A stretch of 48,628 nt of DNA, taken from assembly GCA_020847545.1 (NCBI GenBank), contig JADLBV010000016.1:1-48628 (forward strand), in the 5' to 3' direction. This DNA comes from Phycisphaerales bacterium. GTDB lineage: Bacteria; Planctomycetota; Phycisphaerae; Tepidisphaerales; Tepidisphaeraceae. Below, piece after piece: positions 9,240-18,033 of this stretch. Within the stretch, counting starts at the first letter, position 1. Each line of letters opens with the position of its first letter. A program made the position numbers and the translations under genes. The notes beneath the pieces are model-generated. The model saw only the letters and a list, made by a program, of their open reading frames with translations. It did no database searches and was not told the origin of the DNA.

Positions 9240-12023
9240 TCAATCCCGCGCCCTTTCACGCGATCCATCCCAGGTCCACAGGATTGCATTTTTCAACAGG
9301 TCGTGTGCCCAGGCCGCCTCATATCCCACAACCCCCCAGGCCATCGAAGCGGTCAGGCCGGTGGAGAAGTCGATGGGACACATCAGCACAACTCCTTTGC
9401 CGGCACGAAACCACATCGGCCGGGCCTCGGATGGTTTGATTCGCAGCCGTGCGAATTTTCGCAATTTCACTTCGCCAAGATCGACCATCCCCGGCGCGGA
9501 TGCGTTCATCAGTGGATGATCCGCCGGCAGGGGAGATGGGGATTCGTTAAAAGCCTTGTTGAGCAAATTATCACGAACAGTCCGGGCAAACGCTGGATCG
9601 CCGCCGCACGGGTCGATCAGAAGAACACCGCCGTTTGTCACAAAATTGCGGACCGATTCGATTTGTTTCTCATCGGGTGTGATTTCTCCCGTTCCGGTCA
9701 GATGGGCAAATCGCAGACCCGATTGGGCCAGATTCGCCAGATCGATCGTTTGAGGTTGAATGTCGTAACTGGTTTCCCGCATGATCTGCCGGGAGAATCG
9801 TCGCCAAGCGCCAGGTTCGGGATCCCAATTGCCGGCGAAGCGAACCCGCGCCAGTTTCATGCGGGCAATCGGTTTGGCATCAACGGGAGCAATCGCCCAG
9901 CTTTTGAGCCGGTTTCGCACGCCGCTTTTGCCGCCGGCGTAGGCATAGAGATTCACGCCCAGGTCAAAAACGGGGCGGTGCTCTTTTTGTTCCTTGAGTT
10001 GCCAGTATTGCGCCAAATCGGCCTCGCTGTGAACCATCAACACACGCGATCCATTTGTAATCATCCGCAGAGGCGGTTTCTGTTTCATGCGAAAGACGGC
10101 CGAGTAGAACCAATGGTCTTCCGGCACGATATGCCAGGTGTATTGAGGAAACTGCCGCGGCCCCAATTTATCGATAAATTGATTGAATTCCGCACTGTCG
10201 CCATCCGCCTGTGTAAAGATCATCCCGCCTGCTTCGACATATTCGCGGAGATTGTTTTCCTGACTTTCGGACCAATTGGGGGCCTGGTGGCTGGCCAGAT
10301 AGAGGATGGGTGCGTCCATCCAGTCGGGCGCGTCCAAGTTCAGGTTCACCACCTGCCAGTTCAATGGTTGTTCCAGTTCATAGGAGGCAAATCGGCTGAG
10401 ATTGGCCATGTCGCGCGGGCGGTTGGCCCAGAAGCCGTCAAACCGGCCTTTATTCATCATGATGGGATGTCGGCCGCGCGATAAGAACAATGTGGCGAAG
10501 GAGGTATCGACCAGGCTTCCCCAGTCGCCGTTGGCGCTTTGTCGTTCCAAGACTCTGGTGGCGAGGATTCGATACCAGTCGTGTTGGCCGATGTATTTGA
10601 ATCCGCAAGCCAGCCCAACCCGTTCGATGCCATAGAGGGCGTATCCCCATGAACTGCTGTTTTCCGGGGTGATGATGTTGTTACCTTTTTCCAGCCAGGC
10701 GAGGCCGCGCGCCAAGGCGGGCGAGAATGGCTCGCGGCCGACGTTGTTGCCATATCGCGGGCCGTCCAAAATATCGTGTGCGACAAATAGTGACGCCACA
10801 CCGGCGCAGGTCATGGTCAAGGTGGGATCGTTTGATCGTTGGTATCCCCAGCCACCGGTGGAGTGTTGGGTGTCATCCCAGTGCGATTGGACATCATTCC
10901 AGTAGGAGGAGGGAATGGACAATCCGGCGTCAGCGCCGGCCCAGACGCCAAGTTGGCCGTACTGGGTATTGGAATGATCCCATCGGATTTGCCCGGAGGG
11001 TCGTTGCTCGCCTGTCGGTAGGCCATAGGTGTATGTCCCCACCTGCGCGGCCTCCAGCAGGTATTTCACATCCGCCGACAAGGTTGGTCGATCCTGTGGG
11101 CGGTTGTAGACCGCCAATGCGGTGGCGCGAAGCGAATGGGCATAAGTGCCGACGTGGCCATCCATCGACAATTGTTTGAGTTCATCGATCAACTGTCGCA
11201 TCAATTTGCCGTTGATGGAGAGGCGTTCGTCGCCGGTGGCCTGGCCGGCTTGAAGCAGGGCGTAGACGCACAGGGCGTTGAGGCCGTTTTGTTGATCCGG
11301 GGAGCTGGCGGAGTTGGGTTTGAGTTTTCCCTGTTCAAAATGGGAGAGGATGAAATTGATCGCTTTGGTCAGGGCTTCCCCGATACGCTGGTCGTTGACG
11401 ATGGAGGATTCCACCACCACAGGTTGTGGCGCGGGGCGCTGGCCGGTGGGGGTTTGCAGGTTTTCATCTTCGGCGACGGTTGGGGCGGGAGGAGGTGGCG
11501 GGACGGCCGGGGTTGGTGTGGACGGCTGCGGCGGGGGAGTGGCGGCCGATAGCTGCTGTCGGGCGGCCAATTGGGCGGCCAGTGCCAATTCCCGTCTTCG
11601 CGCGGCGTTGACACGGGATTGCAGTATCGGATCGTCAAGCGAGCGGCCGAGGATCAGTTGATCCAACTCGTGATAGCGGTCATACGCCTCTGAGGTGTTC
11701 CCCTGTTTGTCCAGCGACTCGGCCTGATTTAACAGTGCGACGATTTGCTGGCGGTGTTCATCCTCCCAGGTGGGTTTTGGAGCGGTCAGGTAGCTGTGGA
11801 GCCAGATGGACAATGCGATGAAAAACAAAGCCAACAGGCCGTAAGCGCTGTAGCGGGCGATGTGGCGCCAGTCTTTTGGGGGTGGGGGAGCGGCTTCGTC
11901 GTCGCGAAGGATGGGGCAGAAGGGGCAGCGCATCGCCCGGCTTTCGCCCACGCGAACGAGGCGCAATGGTCTTCCGCAGCGCGGGCAGGTGGGGCGTTTG
12001 ATTGGGCCGGTGTCCAGCGGCAT
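9240..12023 (-). CDS. Zinc-ribbon, membrane-anchored alpha-toroid protein with DUF4159 domains
   Basis: Multidomain envelope protein of 927 residues. Residues 14-36 form a zinc ribbon (CPRCGRP, then CPFCP). A single membrane helix at about 57-72 (YGLLALFFIALSIWL) is followed by a helical stretch, a Pro-rich linker (about 150-185) and a squalene-cyclase/prenyltransferase-like toroid (about 210-540) with repeats such as GLAWLEKG and STGGWGYQRS. The rest holds two DUF4159-like modules: DAPILYLASHQAP with LREYVEAGGMIF, then VRFAGNWDPEPGAWRRF with LTGTGEI and VRNFVTNGGVLLIDPCGG. This combination occurs in planctomycetes and related bacteria; its biochemical function is unknown. No cyclase DXDD motif is evident, so an enzymatic role in hopanoid synthesis is unlikely. 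Confidence 0.78.
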   Translation of the reverse strand: MPLDTGPIKRPTCPRCGRPLRLVRVGESRAMRCPFCPILRDDEAAPPPPKDWRHIARYSAYGLLALFFIALSIWLHSYLTAPKPTWEDEHRQQIVALLNQAESLDKQGNTSEAYDRYHELDQLILGRSLDDPILQSRVNAARRRELALAAQLAARQQLSAATPPPQPSTPTPAVPPPPPAPTVAEDENLQTPTGQRPAPQPVVVESSIVNDQRIGEALTKAINFILSHFEQGKLKPNSASSPDQQNGLNALCVYALLQAGQATGDERLSINGKLMRQLIDELKQLSMDGHVGTYAHSLRATALAVYNRPQDRPTLSADVKYLLEAAQVGTYTYGLPTGEQRPSGQIRWDHSNTQYGQLGVWAGADAGLSIPSSYWNDVQSHWDDTQHSTGGWGYQRSNDPTLTMTCAGVASLFVAHDILDGPRYGNNVGREPFSPALARGLAWLEKGNNIITPENSSSWGYALYGIERVGLACGFKYIGQHDWYRILATRVLERQSANGDWGSLVDTSFATLFLSRGRHPIMMNKGRFDGFWANRPRDMANLSRFASYELEQPLNWQVVNLNLDAPDWMDAPILYLASHQAPNWSESQENNLREYVEAGGMIFTQADGDSAEFNQFIDKLGPRQFPQYTWHIVPEDHWFYSAVFRMKQKPPLRMITNGSRVLMVHSEADLAQYWQLKEQKEHRPVFDLGVNLYAYAGGKSGVRNRLKSWAIAPVDAKPIARMKLARVRFAGNWDPEPGAWRRFSRQIMRETSYDIQPQTIDLANLAQSGLRFAHLTGTGEITPDEKQIESVRNFVTNGGVLLIDPCGGDPAFARTVRDNLLNKAFNESPSPLPADHPLMNASAPGMVDLGEVKLRKFARLRIKPSEARPMWFRAGKGVVLMCPIDFSTGLTASMAWGVVGYEAAWAHDLLKNAILWTWDGSRERARD

Positions 12024-12068
12024 CGCAGGGTATTTTAGCCGCTGAAAAGGTTCTGCCCATCCGTGTGG

Positions 12069-13220
12069 TTATTTTACCAATTCAATTCGGCCGGGTCGGG
12101 AAAACCGGTAGGTGCGATTGCCGGTGTTGTTGTTCCATTCGTATTCATCCATCTGCCCGATGAAAAGCCGGGTGGCGCCGGAGGGGATGATGAATTGCTG
12201 GACGATTTCGTCGGAGGTCATGCCGTCGCCGATGAAAAAGACCTGTTTGAGTTGCGGTGACAGCGTGGTGAAATCACGACTTTCCGGGGTGGAGAAATTC
12301 AGCGTGGGGGGAGGAGAGGTCATGTTGGGTTTGCTGTCATCCAGAAACACCCCGACAATCGCGTTGATGGGGGCGTACATGTCCGACATGCCATTTTCCG
12401 GGCCGCCACTGGAACTGTAACGATTGTGGACGATCCATGAACCGTTTCCATCCGGGTCGTAAATGGGATCCCAGTCGTTGTCGTTGTTGGAATATCCGCT
12501 GACCGAGCTGAAGTTGATGGCGGTTCCTGGTTGCAGGGGGAGGTCGGTTATGAGCGTGGGGCTGGGGTCGAGATAACCGGCGCTGGGTTTGGATTTGCCG
12601 GCGATGTCGGGGTTGTGGTGGGGGTTGTTGGGGTTGGCAACCGTTCCACTGGGCATCCCGGCCAGCCAGGGGTTGGCGGCCGAGGAGATGTCGCCGGTCA
12701 CGTCGATGGGGGTGATGTAGGCGGCGGTGGCCGTGGCGTGGATGGACTGATATTGACGTCCAAGCAATGCGCCGAAAATCAGAGGGATTCCATTGGTCCC
12801 TTCCAGCTTCGCCGTCACGATTACGGCATTGAGCGGGGTTTGCGAGGGTTTGAATGTTCTGGTGGTCTCATCATAAAAGGTGTAGGTGATATTCGAGTTG
12901 GCGAGGATCAGTTGGTTGCCATCGACCAGATTGAGCTTGGCCACCTGTTTGGCGGCGTTGCGGGCGGCTTTTTTGCTGCCTGAGATTTTGGCCGCGCCGG
13001 CGCGGGCGGCGGCATCCACCGCTCGTTGCAGTTCGGATTTGGCCAGTTGCACCCGTCCCAGGTCGACTGCCAGCGAGCAGACACCCACCAGCATGACCAG
13101 CACGACGATGGCGTACATGACGCTGATGCCACGACGCGCCGGCCGCGCGGCAACCCGTTGAATGGCGCTATTCCACATCGCTTTCATAAATCTGGTATCG
13201 GAACGTTGGGGGAGGGGCAT
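12069..13220 (-). CDS. TadE/TadG-like pilus assembly protein
   Basis: Resembles the TadG/TadE group of Flp-pilus minor components. The N-terminus has a short basic leader ending ARPARRG, then the helix SVMYAIVVLVMLVGVCSLAVD and the conserved DLGRVQLAKSELQRAVDAAARAGA, the usual pseudopilin-like start of TadG proteins. The following about 300 residues are beta-rich, secreted-looking and poorly conserved. The start is uncertain: ATG at 13220 or 13187 both precede the leader, neither with a clear ribosome binding site; longer frames upstream run over the opposite-strand Cys-rich gene. It is upstream of the DUF4159 gene by 45 nt. No other tad genes are present. Confidence 0.7.
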   Translation of the reverse strand: MPLPQRSDTRFMKAMWNSAIQRVAARPARRGISVMYAIVVLVMLVGVCSLAVDLGRVQLAKSELQRAVDAAARAGAAKISGSKKAARNAAKQVAKLNLVDGNQLILANSNITYTFYDETTRTFKPSQTPLNAVIVTAKLEGTNGIPLIFGALLGRQYQSIHATATAAYITPIDVTGDISSAANPWLAGMPSGTVANPNNPHHNPDIAGKSKPSAGYLDPSPTLITDLPLQPGTAINFSSVSGYSNNDNDWDPIYDPDGNGSWIVHNRYSSSGGPENGMSDMYAPINAIVGVFLDDSKPNMTSPPPTLNFSTPESRDFTTLSPQLKQVFFIGDGMTSDEIVQQFIIPSGATRLFIGQMDEYEWNNNTGNRTYRFSRPGRIELVK

Positions 13221-13380
13221 TATCGAGGTCTTGCCGGGTGGTGATAAAAAGCTCATTGGCGGCCGGTGCAACGTCCGATAACAGTTGTTGATGGGATGTA
13301 CGTTTTGTCGAACCGGGGTATTTGCGACCTTGTCGCGCGCCGCCGCCAAGTCGGCCGCGGCACGGTTAAGGCGCATCCAA

Positions 13381-13653
13381 TTGCTGGCGGTGGAGCCGAC
13401 GTGGGCGCAGCGGGCGGCCATTTGTGAACGATGCCCATTGCGGGTGGTGCATCGCGGGGTGTCCTATTGCGGCCGACCGTTGACGCAGCAGGTGGAGAGG
13501 GATTTGGCGGCCGATGGGTGTGGTTGCCCGACGAAGGACAAGGCCAAGTCGCCGGAAGAGCATTGTCCGTTGGCGATGAACCATCGTCCGGCCATTAAAA
13601 TCGGGGATCGGTGCAATTGTAAATGGTGTGTCGCGGCCGGCAGTGCCAATTAG
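13381..13653 (+). CDS. Small cysteine-rich protein, function unknown
   Basis: A compact frame of about 90 residues rich in cysteine: CERCP near the N-terminus, SYCGRPL, DGCGCPT, EHCPL and a terminal CNCKWC, nine cysteines in all. The pairs suggest bound zinc or an iron-sulfur cluster. I think it is real because the cysteines are spaced as in small treble-clef or rubredoxin-like proteins, and the frame opposes no other well-supported gene except a 4-nt tail overlap with the RyR gene at 13650. The start is uncertain: TTG at 13381 has AAGG nine nt upstream; GTG at 13390 is also possible, and the open frame extends to 13285. No function can be assigned. Confidence 0.55.
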   Translation: MLAVEPTWAQRAAICERCPLRVVHRGVSYCGRPLTQQVERDLAADGCGCPTKDKAKSPEEHCPLAMNHRPAIKIGDRCNCKWCVAAGSAN

Positions 13654-15449
13654 GCCGCGTTATTGCTTTGCACAATTCGCATTCCCATTTCCCTGGCAAG
13701 AGCAGGCAGGTTGCGAACGGGTTCGCGGTCGTAGTCGCGGATTTCTTCGCTGAGTTCCTCCCAAGACACAAGGTAGGGGGTTTTGAGTTCGGCGGTGTTT
13801 TTATCCCCCAATGTCCAACCGGCCAGAAATCGGTCGGCGTTCCAGCGGGCGTGTTCCATTTTCGCCAGCACTTCAAGTTCGGACGCGTTGATGGTTCGCT
13901 CAGGCCGGTTTGCGGATGAATCGGCCGGTATCATCCCGCATCCGATTGCCCGCAGTTTGACGGCGATGTGATCCGCCTGCTGACGGTTGGATTCCTTCAA
14001 TCCCTCACCCAATTGCCCCCAGGGGACCAACGCGGGGTCCGATTGCGGTTTGGCCCCTTCGCGTGTCCGTTTGTTGATATAAGATTGATGAACCATTTTG
14101 GCCAGTTGGTCCAGTTTTTCACGCAGTACCAGTTCCAGCGAGCAGACTTTTTCAACTTCGCCAAATGGATTGATATTTCGGCCCACGGCGGCCGAGCGTC
14201 GATCCCCTTCCAGCAGGCTCGCCAATCCGGTTCGTTCCGACAACCAGACATGAACCGGAATATTACGGCGATGAACCACGCGGGGCAGATTCAACGCCAC
14301 CGGCAGGTTTCGATCCCGTTCATCGAGGCAGACCGCGACGGTGGTGATCCATGATTCATCGGATGCCAGTTCCTCAAGTCTTGTTCTCGGTTGGGGGTCT
14401 TCCACATCCTGTGCCATCCAATGCACATCGATGACCCGCTCCAGTTGAGGATATTGAGCGATAAAATGACGTCGTTGAGATTCCAGATCGGCCGCCGCGA
14501 CCGTGACGGCCAGTTTTCGGCCATTGGCGTAATGCCCCACTTTGGCGGCCGCCAGCAGCACCGATTGCCCCATCGGACCAAACCCCAAAACCACCAGATG
14601 TGGCACGCGCGCATCATCCGGGCCGATCCGCACCCGATCCAGCGGATTATTGTTCCACAACAACCGGGCGGCGTTGGCGTAGGTGTTGAAGACCACCGCC
14701 TCAAATCGATCATCGTGCCGGGCAAAGAGGGTGTGTTGTTTGAACAATTCGCACAATTTGCCATCCACCAGATGAACCCGACAGGAAAGGGTTCCCGATG
14801 AGGCGTTCGCGGGAATTGTGTTGTCAATTTGTTCAAACGCCCGAACGGCCGATTCGACGTTCACCCCATCCTCGCCGCAGACGCACAACACCCGGCCGGC
14901 CTTATTGATGCCCGCCCGCCGCAGCATCAGTTCATCGGCCGCATCCCCCACCAGCACCACCGCGCCGAATGTGCGGGCGGTGGGGATGTCGTCGTTCCCC
15001 TCATTGCATTCAATCGCCACCACGCGATCGCCGCGACGGCGAAATTCGCGCAGCAATTGCATCCCTTTTCGCCCCAGGCCGCAGATGATGACGTGGTTGC
15101 GCCACAACAGCCGCACGCGTAATTGCTGAATCTGACGGCGGAAAACGGCCAATACCGTCAATGCGGCCGTGTAGGCCGTCACTGCGGGAGCGAGAAATTT
15201 CGCCACCATCAACGGCCAGTTTTTCTGGCCCACGATCCAGTCTCCATCGAGTGTGAAGAGCCTGAATGTCAGATATAAAATATCCGCCGGCGTGCGATGG
15301 GGTTGATCCGGCAGGTGCTTGAGATATTCGGTGATCCCGATGTAACCCAGAATCAATGCCGCCAGCGCCGACAGCACCCCCGCCAGCCAGCGATACTCCC
15401 GCCAGCGACCGGGGCGACTTTCCGAAGACGGCCCATCTTCTGTGGCCAC
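13650..15449 (-). CDS. Two-TM, double Rossmann (TrkA-N/RCK-like) protein with two RyR domains
   Basis: Membrane-anchored nucleotide-binding protein of 599 residues. Two helices at about 21-42 and 80-103 flank a loop where a potassium channel would carry its selectivity filter, but here it reads FTLDGDW, not TVGYG. A TrkA-N/RCK Rossmann domain follows (HVIICGLGRKG, 119-129), then a second Rossmann-like module (HLVVLGFGPMG, 284-294). The C-terminus carries two RyR-type repeats, about 451-503 (VPWGQLGEGLKESNRQQADH) and 525-593 (MEHARWNADRFLAGW, VSWEELSEEIRDYDRE), a motif known from ryanodine receptors and bacterial proteins. It begins 16 nt after rex, so the two probably share a transcript. Role inferred: ligand- or NAD(H)-sensing membrane protein; ion conduction is unproven. 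Confidence 0.85.
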   Translation of the reverse strand: MATEDGPSSESRPGRWREYRWLAGVLSALAALILGYIGITEYLKHLPDQPHRTPADILYLTFRLFTLDGDWIVGQKNWPLMVAKFLAPAVTAYTAALTVLAVFRRQIQQLRVRLLWRNHVIICGLGRKGMQLLREFRRRGDRVVAIECNEGNDDIPTARTFGAVVLVGDAADELMLRRAGINKAGRVLCVCGEDGVNVESAVRAFEQIDNTIPANASSGTLSCRVHLVDGKLCELFKQHTLFARHDDRFEAVVFNTYANAARLLWNNNPLDRVRIGPDDARVPHLVVLGFGPMGQSVLLAAAKVGHYANGRKLAVTVAAADLESQRRHFIAQYPQLERVIDVHWMAQDVEDPQPRTRLEELASDESWITTVAVCLDERDRNLPVALNLPRVVHRRNIPVHVWLSERTGLASLLEGDRRSAAVGRNINPFGEVEKVCSLELVLREKLDQLAKMVHQSYINKRTREGAKPQSDPALVPWGQLGEGLKESNRQQADHIAVKLRAIGCGMIPADSSANRPERTINASELEVLAKMEHARWNADRFLAGWTLGDKNTAELKTPYLVSWEELSEEIRDYDREPVRNLPALAREMGMRIVQSNNAA

Positions 15450-15465
15450 GAATGTACTCCGTCGA

Positions 15466-16122
15466 TTACGTTTCTTTCGTTTGCCCGAGTGGCATGTTGA
15501 CCTGAAACGACAATTGTTCCATCTGTACCGCCAGGTCCACGGCGTTGAGCGCCACTTCCTCCGGCACCTTCAGCGAGAGTGGGGCGAAATTCAGCAGGCC
15601 ACGAATGCCCGCTTCCACCAGCCGGTCGGCGATATCCTGTGCCGCGTCGGCCGGCACCGCGATCATCGCCAGGCGAATGGCATGGCGGTCGATCACTTCG
15701 CGCAGATCATTCAACGATTCGATGACGAACGGGCCTTGTTTTTTGCCCACCTTGGACGGATCGCTGTCGAAGACCGCCACCAGGCGAAAACCCTTGGCGT
15801 CAAATCCCTTGTAACTCATCAGCGCCCGGCCGAGGTTGCCCGCCCCGACCAGCAGGACATTCCAGATTTTGTCGGTCCCCAGAATGCGGCGAACCTGTGC
15901 GATCAGGTCATCGACGCGATAGCCGATGCCGGGGTGGCCGAACTGGCCAAAATAGGCCAAATCCTTGCGAACCTGCGCATCGGTCAGGCCCAGGGACTGG
16001 CCCAGTTGCTTGGAGGAGATGGTTCGGCGCCCCTTGCGCGCAAATGCTTCAAGTTGGCGGAGATACAGGCTAAGCCTCCGCACCGCCGGGTTGGGGACTG
16101 ATTCAGGCCGCGTTGGATCCAT
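15466..16122 (-). CDS. rex: Redox-sensing transcriptional repressor Rex
   Basis: DNA-binding repressor that senses the NADH/NAD+ ratio. The winged-helix domain (about 15-75) has RRLSLYLRQLEAF and the recognition segment TDAQVRKDLAYFGQFG, followed by GIGYRVDDL. The Rossmann domain begins VLLVGAGNLGRAL (GxGxxG at 93-98) and continues with VAVFDSD, the acidic NAD-binding end. The length of 218 residues is typical. The final helices that swap between subunits are present (VALNAVDLAVQMEQLSF). No clear Rex operator (TTGTGAA-N4-TTCACAA type) is visible in the 84 nt before it. It heads a two-gene unit with the RyR protein. Confidence 0.95.
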   Translation of the reverse strand: MDPTRPESVPNPAVRRLSLYLRQLEAFARKGRRTISSKQLGQSLGLTDAQVRKDLAYFGQFGHPGIGYRVDDLIAQVRRILGTDKIWNVLLVGAGNLGRALMSYKGFDAKGFRLVAVFDSDPSKVGKKQGPFVIESLNDLREVIDRHAIRLAMIAVPADAAQDIADRLVEAGIRGLLNFAPLSLKVPEEVALNAVDLAVQMEQLSFQVNMPLGQTKET

Positions 16123-16206
16123 GTGTTGTATTGCCCTTCGAGCGATGCGATTATTTCAACGCAGGCGTCGTCGTCAAGTTATCCGTATCAAATCGGTGGA
16201 TTTTCT

Positions 16207-17931
16207 CTATCGCGGCAAGGCCGCCAATTCATCGCGCAACGCCCGCATCAGTGGGTGGAGCGTGCGTTGGGAGAAGTCAAAACGGATGCCGGCAGCGGCG
16301 AAGAGTTCCGGAAGGGTTTTTGTCCCCCCCAGCCGCAGGGCGGCTCGATAATTTGAGATCGCCCGCCGGGGGTCTTCCTTGCTCTTGATCCACAATTGCA
16401 ACGCGCCCAGTTGCGCGATGCCATATTCAATGTAATAAAACGGTGCGTGGAACAGATGCAATTGACGCTGCCATTGCGATTCACGCATCGCCTCGTATCC
16501 GCTCCAGTCCACCTTGCTGGAAAAACGGTTGAGGATCGCCAGCCACTGGTCGGTGCGTTGGCGGTCGCTGTGGCCGGGATGGGTGTAAATCCAATGTTGG
16601 AAGGTGTCGATGGTCGCCATCCATGGGAAGAATCGGATGATCCCCTCCAGCATCGATCGGCGGGCGCGGTTGGCATCCGTTTCCTGATAAAACACGTCAA
16701 AATGTTCGCTGCCGAGCAGTTCCATCGACATGCTGGCGACTTCGCAGAATTCCATGGGGGCGCTGCGTAAAAAGACCAGCGGCTCCTCGCGGGCGGCCAG
16801 GCAATGAAACGCATGGCCCCCTTCGTGAAGCAGCGTCTCCACATCCCGCTGCAAACCGGCAGCGTTCATGAAAATAAATGGCTCGCGGGCCTCATCCAGC
16901 GAACATTGATACCCACCTGGTTGTTTGCCCTTGCGGCTTTGCAGGTCCAGGTTGTTGCGCTGGCGAAGCACGTCAAAATCATCCGCCAGTTGGGGGGAGA
17001 GTCGATTGAAGATCGTTTTCACCTTTTGGACAAATTGATCGGTCTGGTCGTCGGCGAATGGACGCAGTGGCGGACGATTTTTCGGATCGACCGACAAATC
17101 CCACGGCCGCAGCTTTTCCAGCTTCAAATCGACCGCCCGCTGGCGATCCAGTTCATCCACCACCGGCACGCACGCCTTTTCAATCGCATCGGCGAAACGC
17201 AGGCAGTCGTCCGGCGTATAGTCGAAGCGTTTGTACGCCTTCCAGGCGTATGAGCGATAATTGTCCATGGCGGAATTGGAGGCGATCTCTTGCCGCAGCG
17301 GCAGCAGCTTGTCGAACAGTTCGTCGATTCGGCCGCGATCCTGCAACCGTCGGCCGGCGCTGGTTTCCCACGCCTCCTGTCGAACCTGTCGATCCGGCTC
17401 CTCGATGAACCGTGCCAACTGTTGCAGGGTGTATTCCTTGCCACGGAACTGCACCATCATCGCGCCGCTGATCTTGTCATATTCCGTGACCAGTTTGATG
17501 ACCTGTGTCTCCAGCGGGATGTTGATCTCGCGAAACAGCTCCACATCCGCACGCCATTTGCGTTCCAGAATGCGGTATCGCTCACCGGACAACTTTGAGA
17601 CATAAGGGCTGTCGAGCAATTTTCGCTGCAACTGGAAAAACAGCGGTTTGATCTTCGGGTCGATCTGCTCGATGAAGCGCATGTAGTCTTTTTCAATTTG
17701 CGGGTCTTCGGTGTGGCAGCTTTTGTCGATGTAGCGCCGGCTGCCATATTCATCCACCACCGATGATAATTCAGATGCATCCGCCAGCCATTGTTCCAGC
17801 TCATCGACGGATTGGATCGGACGGTCGATCAACTGGTCATAGAGCGGCTGCAATTGCGTAAAGTCCGCCACGTCGAGATTTTTCGGGACAAATCGGCGGG
17901 GATAGGTGGTGGTCATCAGTCGGGTCTCCAA
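16207..17931 (-). CDS. M3 family oligoendopeptidase (PepF-like)
   Basis: Cytoplasmic zinc metallopeptidase that degrades short peptides. The active site HEGGH (369-373) lies in LLHEGGHAFHCLAA, with the third ligand region FCEVASMSMELLGSEH following by about 25 residues, as in M3 enzymes. The 574-residue length fits oligoendopeptidase F. The C-terminal part has YIEYGIAQLGALQLW and ALRLGGTKTLPELFAAAG, also typical of PepF-like enzymes. No signal peptide. It ends 84 nt before rex and is divergent from the ABC ATPase gene. Position 17931 gives METRLMTTTYP; the second Met is equally possible as start. Confidence 0.92.
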   Translation of the reverse strand: METRLMTTTYPRRFVPKNLDVADFTQLQPLYDQLIDRPIQSVDELEQWLADASELSSVVDEYGSRRYIDKSCHTEDPQIEKDYMRFIEQIDPKIKPLFFQLQRKLLDSPYVSKLSGERYRILERKWRADVELFREINIPLETQVIKLVTEYDKISGAMMVQFRGKEYTLQQLARFIEEPDRQVRQEAWETSAGRRLQDRGRIDELFDKLLPLRQEIASNSAMDNYRSYAWKAYKRFDYTPDDCLRFADAIEKACVPVVDELDRQRAVDLKLEKLRPWDLSVDPKNRPPLRPFADDQTDQFVQKVKTIFNRLSPQLADDFDVLRQRNNLDLQSRKGKQPGGYQCSLDEAREPFIFMNAAGLQRDVETLLHEGGHAFHCLAAREEPLVFLRSAPMEFCEVASMSMELLGSEHFDVFYQETDANRARRSMLEGIIRFFPWMATIDTFQHWIYTHPGHSDRQRTDQWLAILNRFSSKVDWSGYEAMRESQWQRQLHLFHAPFYYIEYGIAQLGALQLWIKSKEDPRRAISNYRAALRLGGTKTLPELFAAAGIRFDFSQRTLHPLMRALRDELAALPR

Positions 17932-18033
17932 TTTGGTTTTTCGGACCAGTGGAGAATAGTAGGGTAATTTTCAGAAATTTCGATGCGCCAATTTTATTGC
18001 CACAAACTTGTTCATCCGACATGATCGTTTCCC

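Noticed and set aside
9303-10484. 393-codon plus-strand frame opposite the DUF4159 gene
   Set aside because: Shadow composition; the opposite frame carries recognisable domains over its full length.
9240-12023. Squalene-hopene cyclase
   Set aside because: Only the toroid-like repeats are similar; no catalytic DXDD motif is visible and the remainder is zinc ribbon and DUF4159.
13650-15449. Potassium channel annotation for the RyR protein
   Set aside because: The loop between the two membrane helices lacks TVGYG or a close variant, so ion selectivity cannot be claimed.
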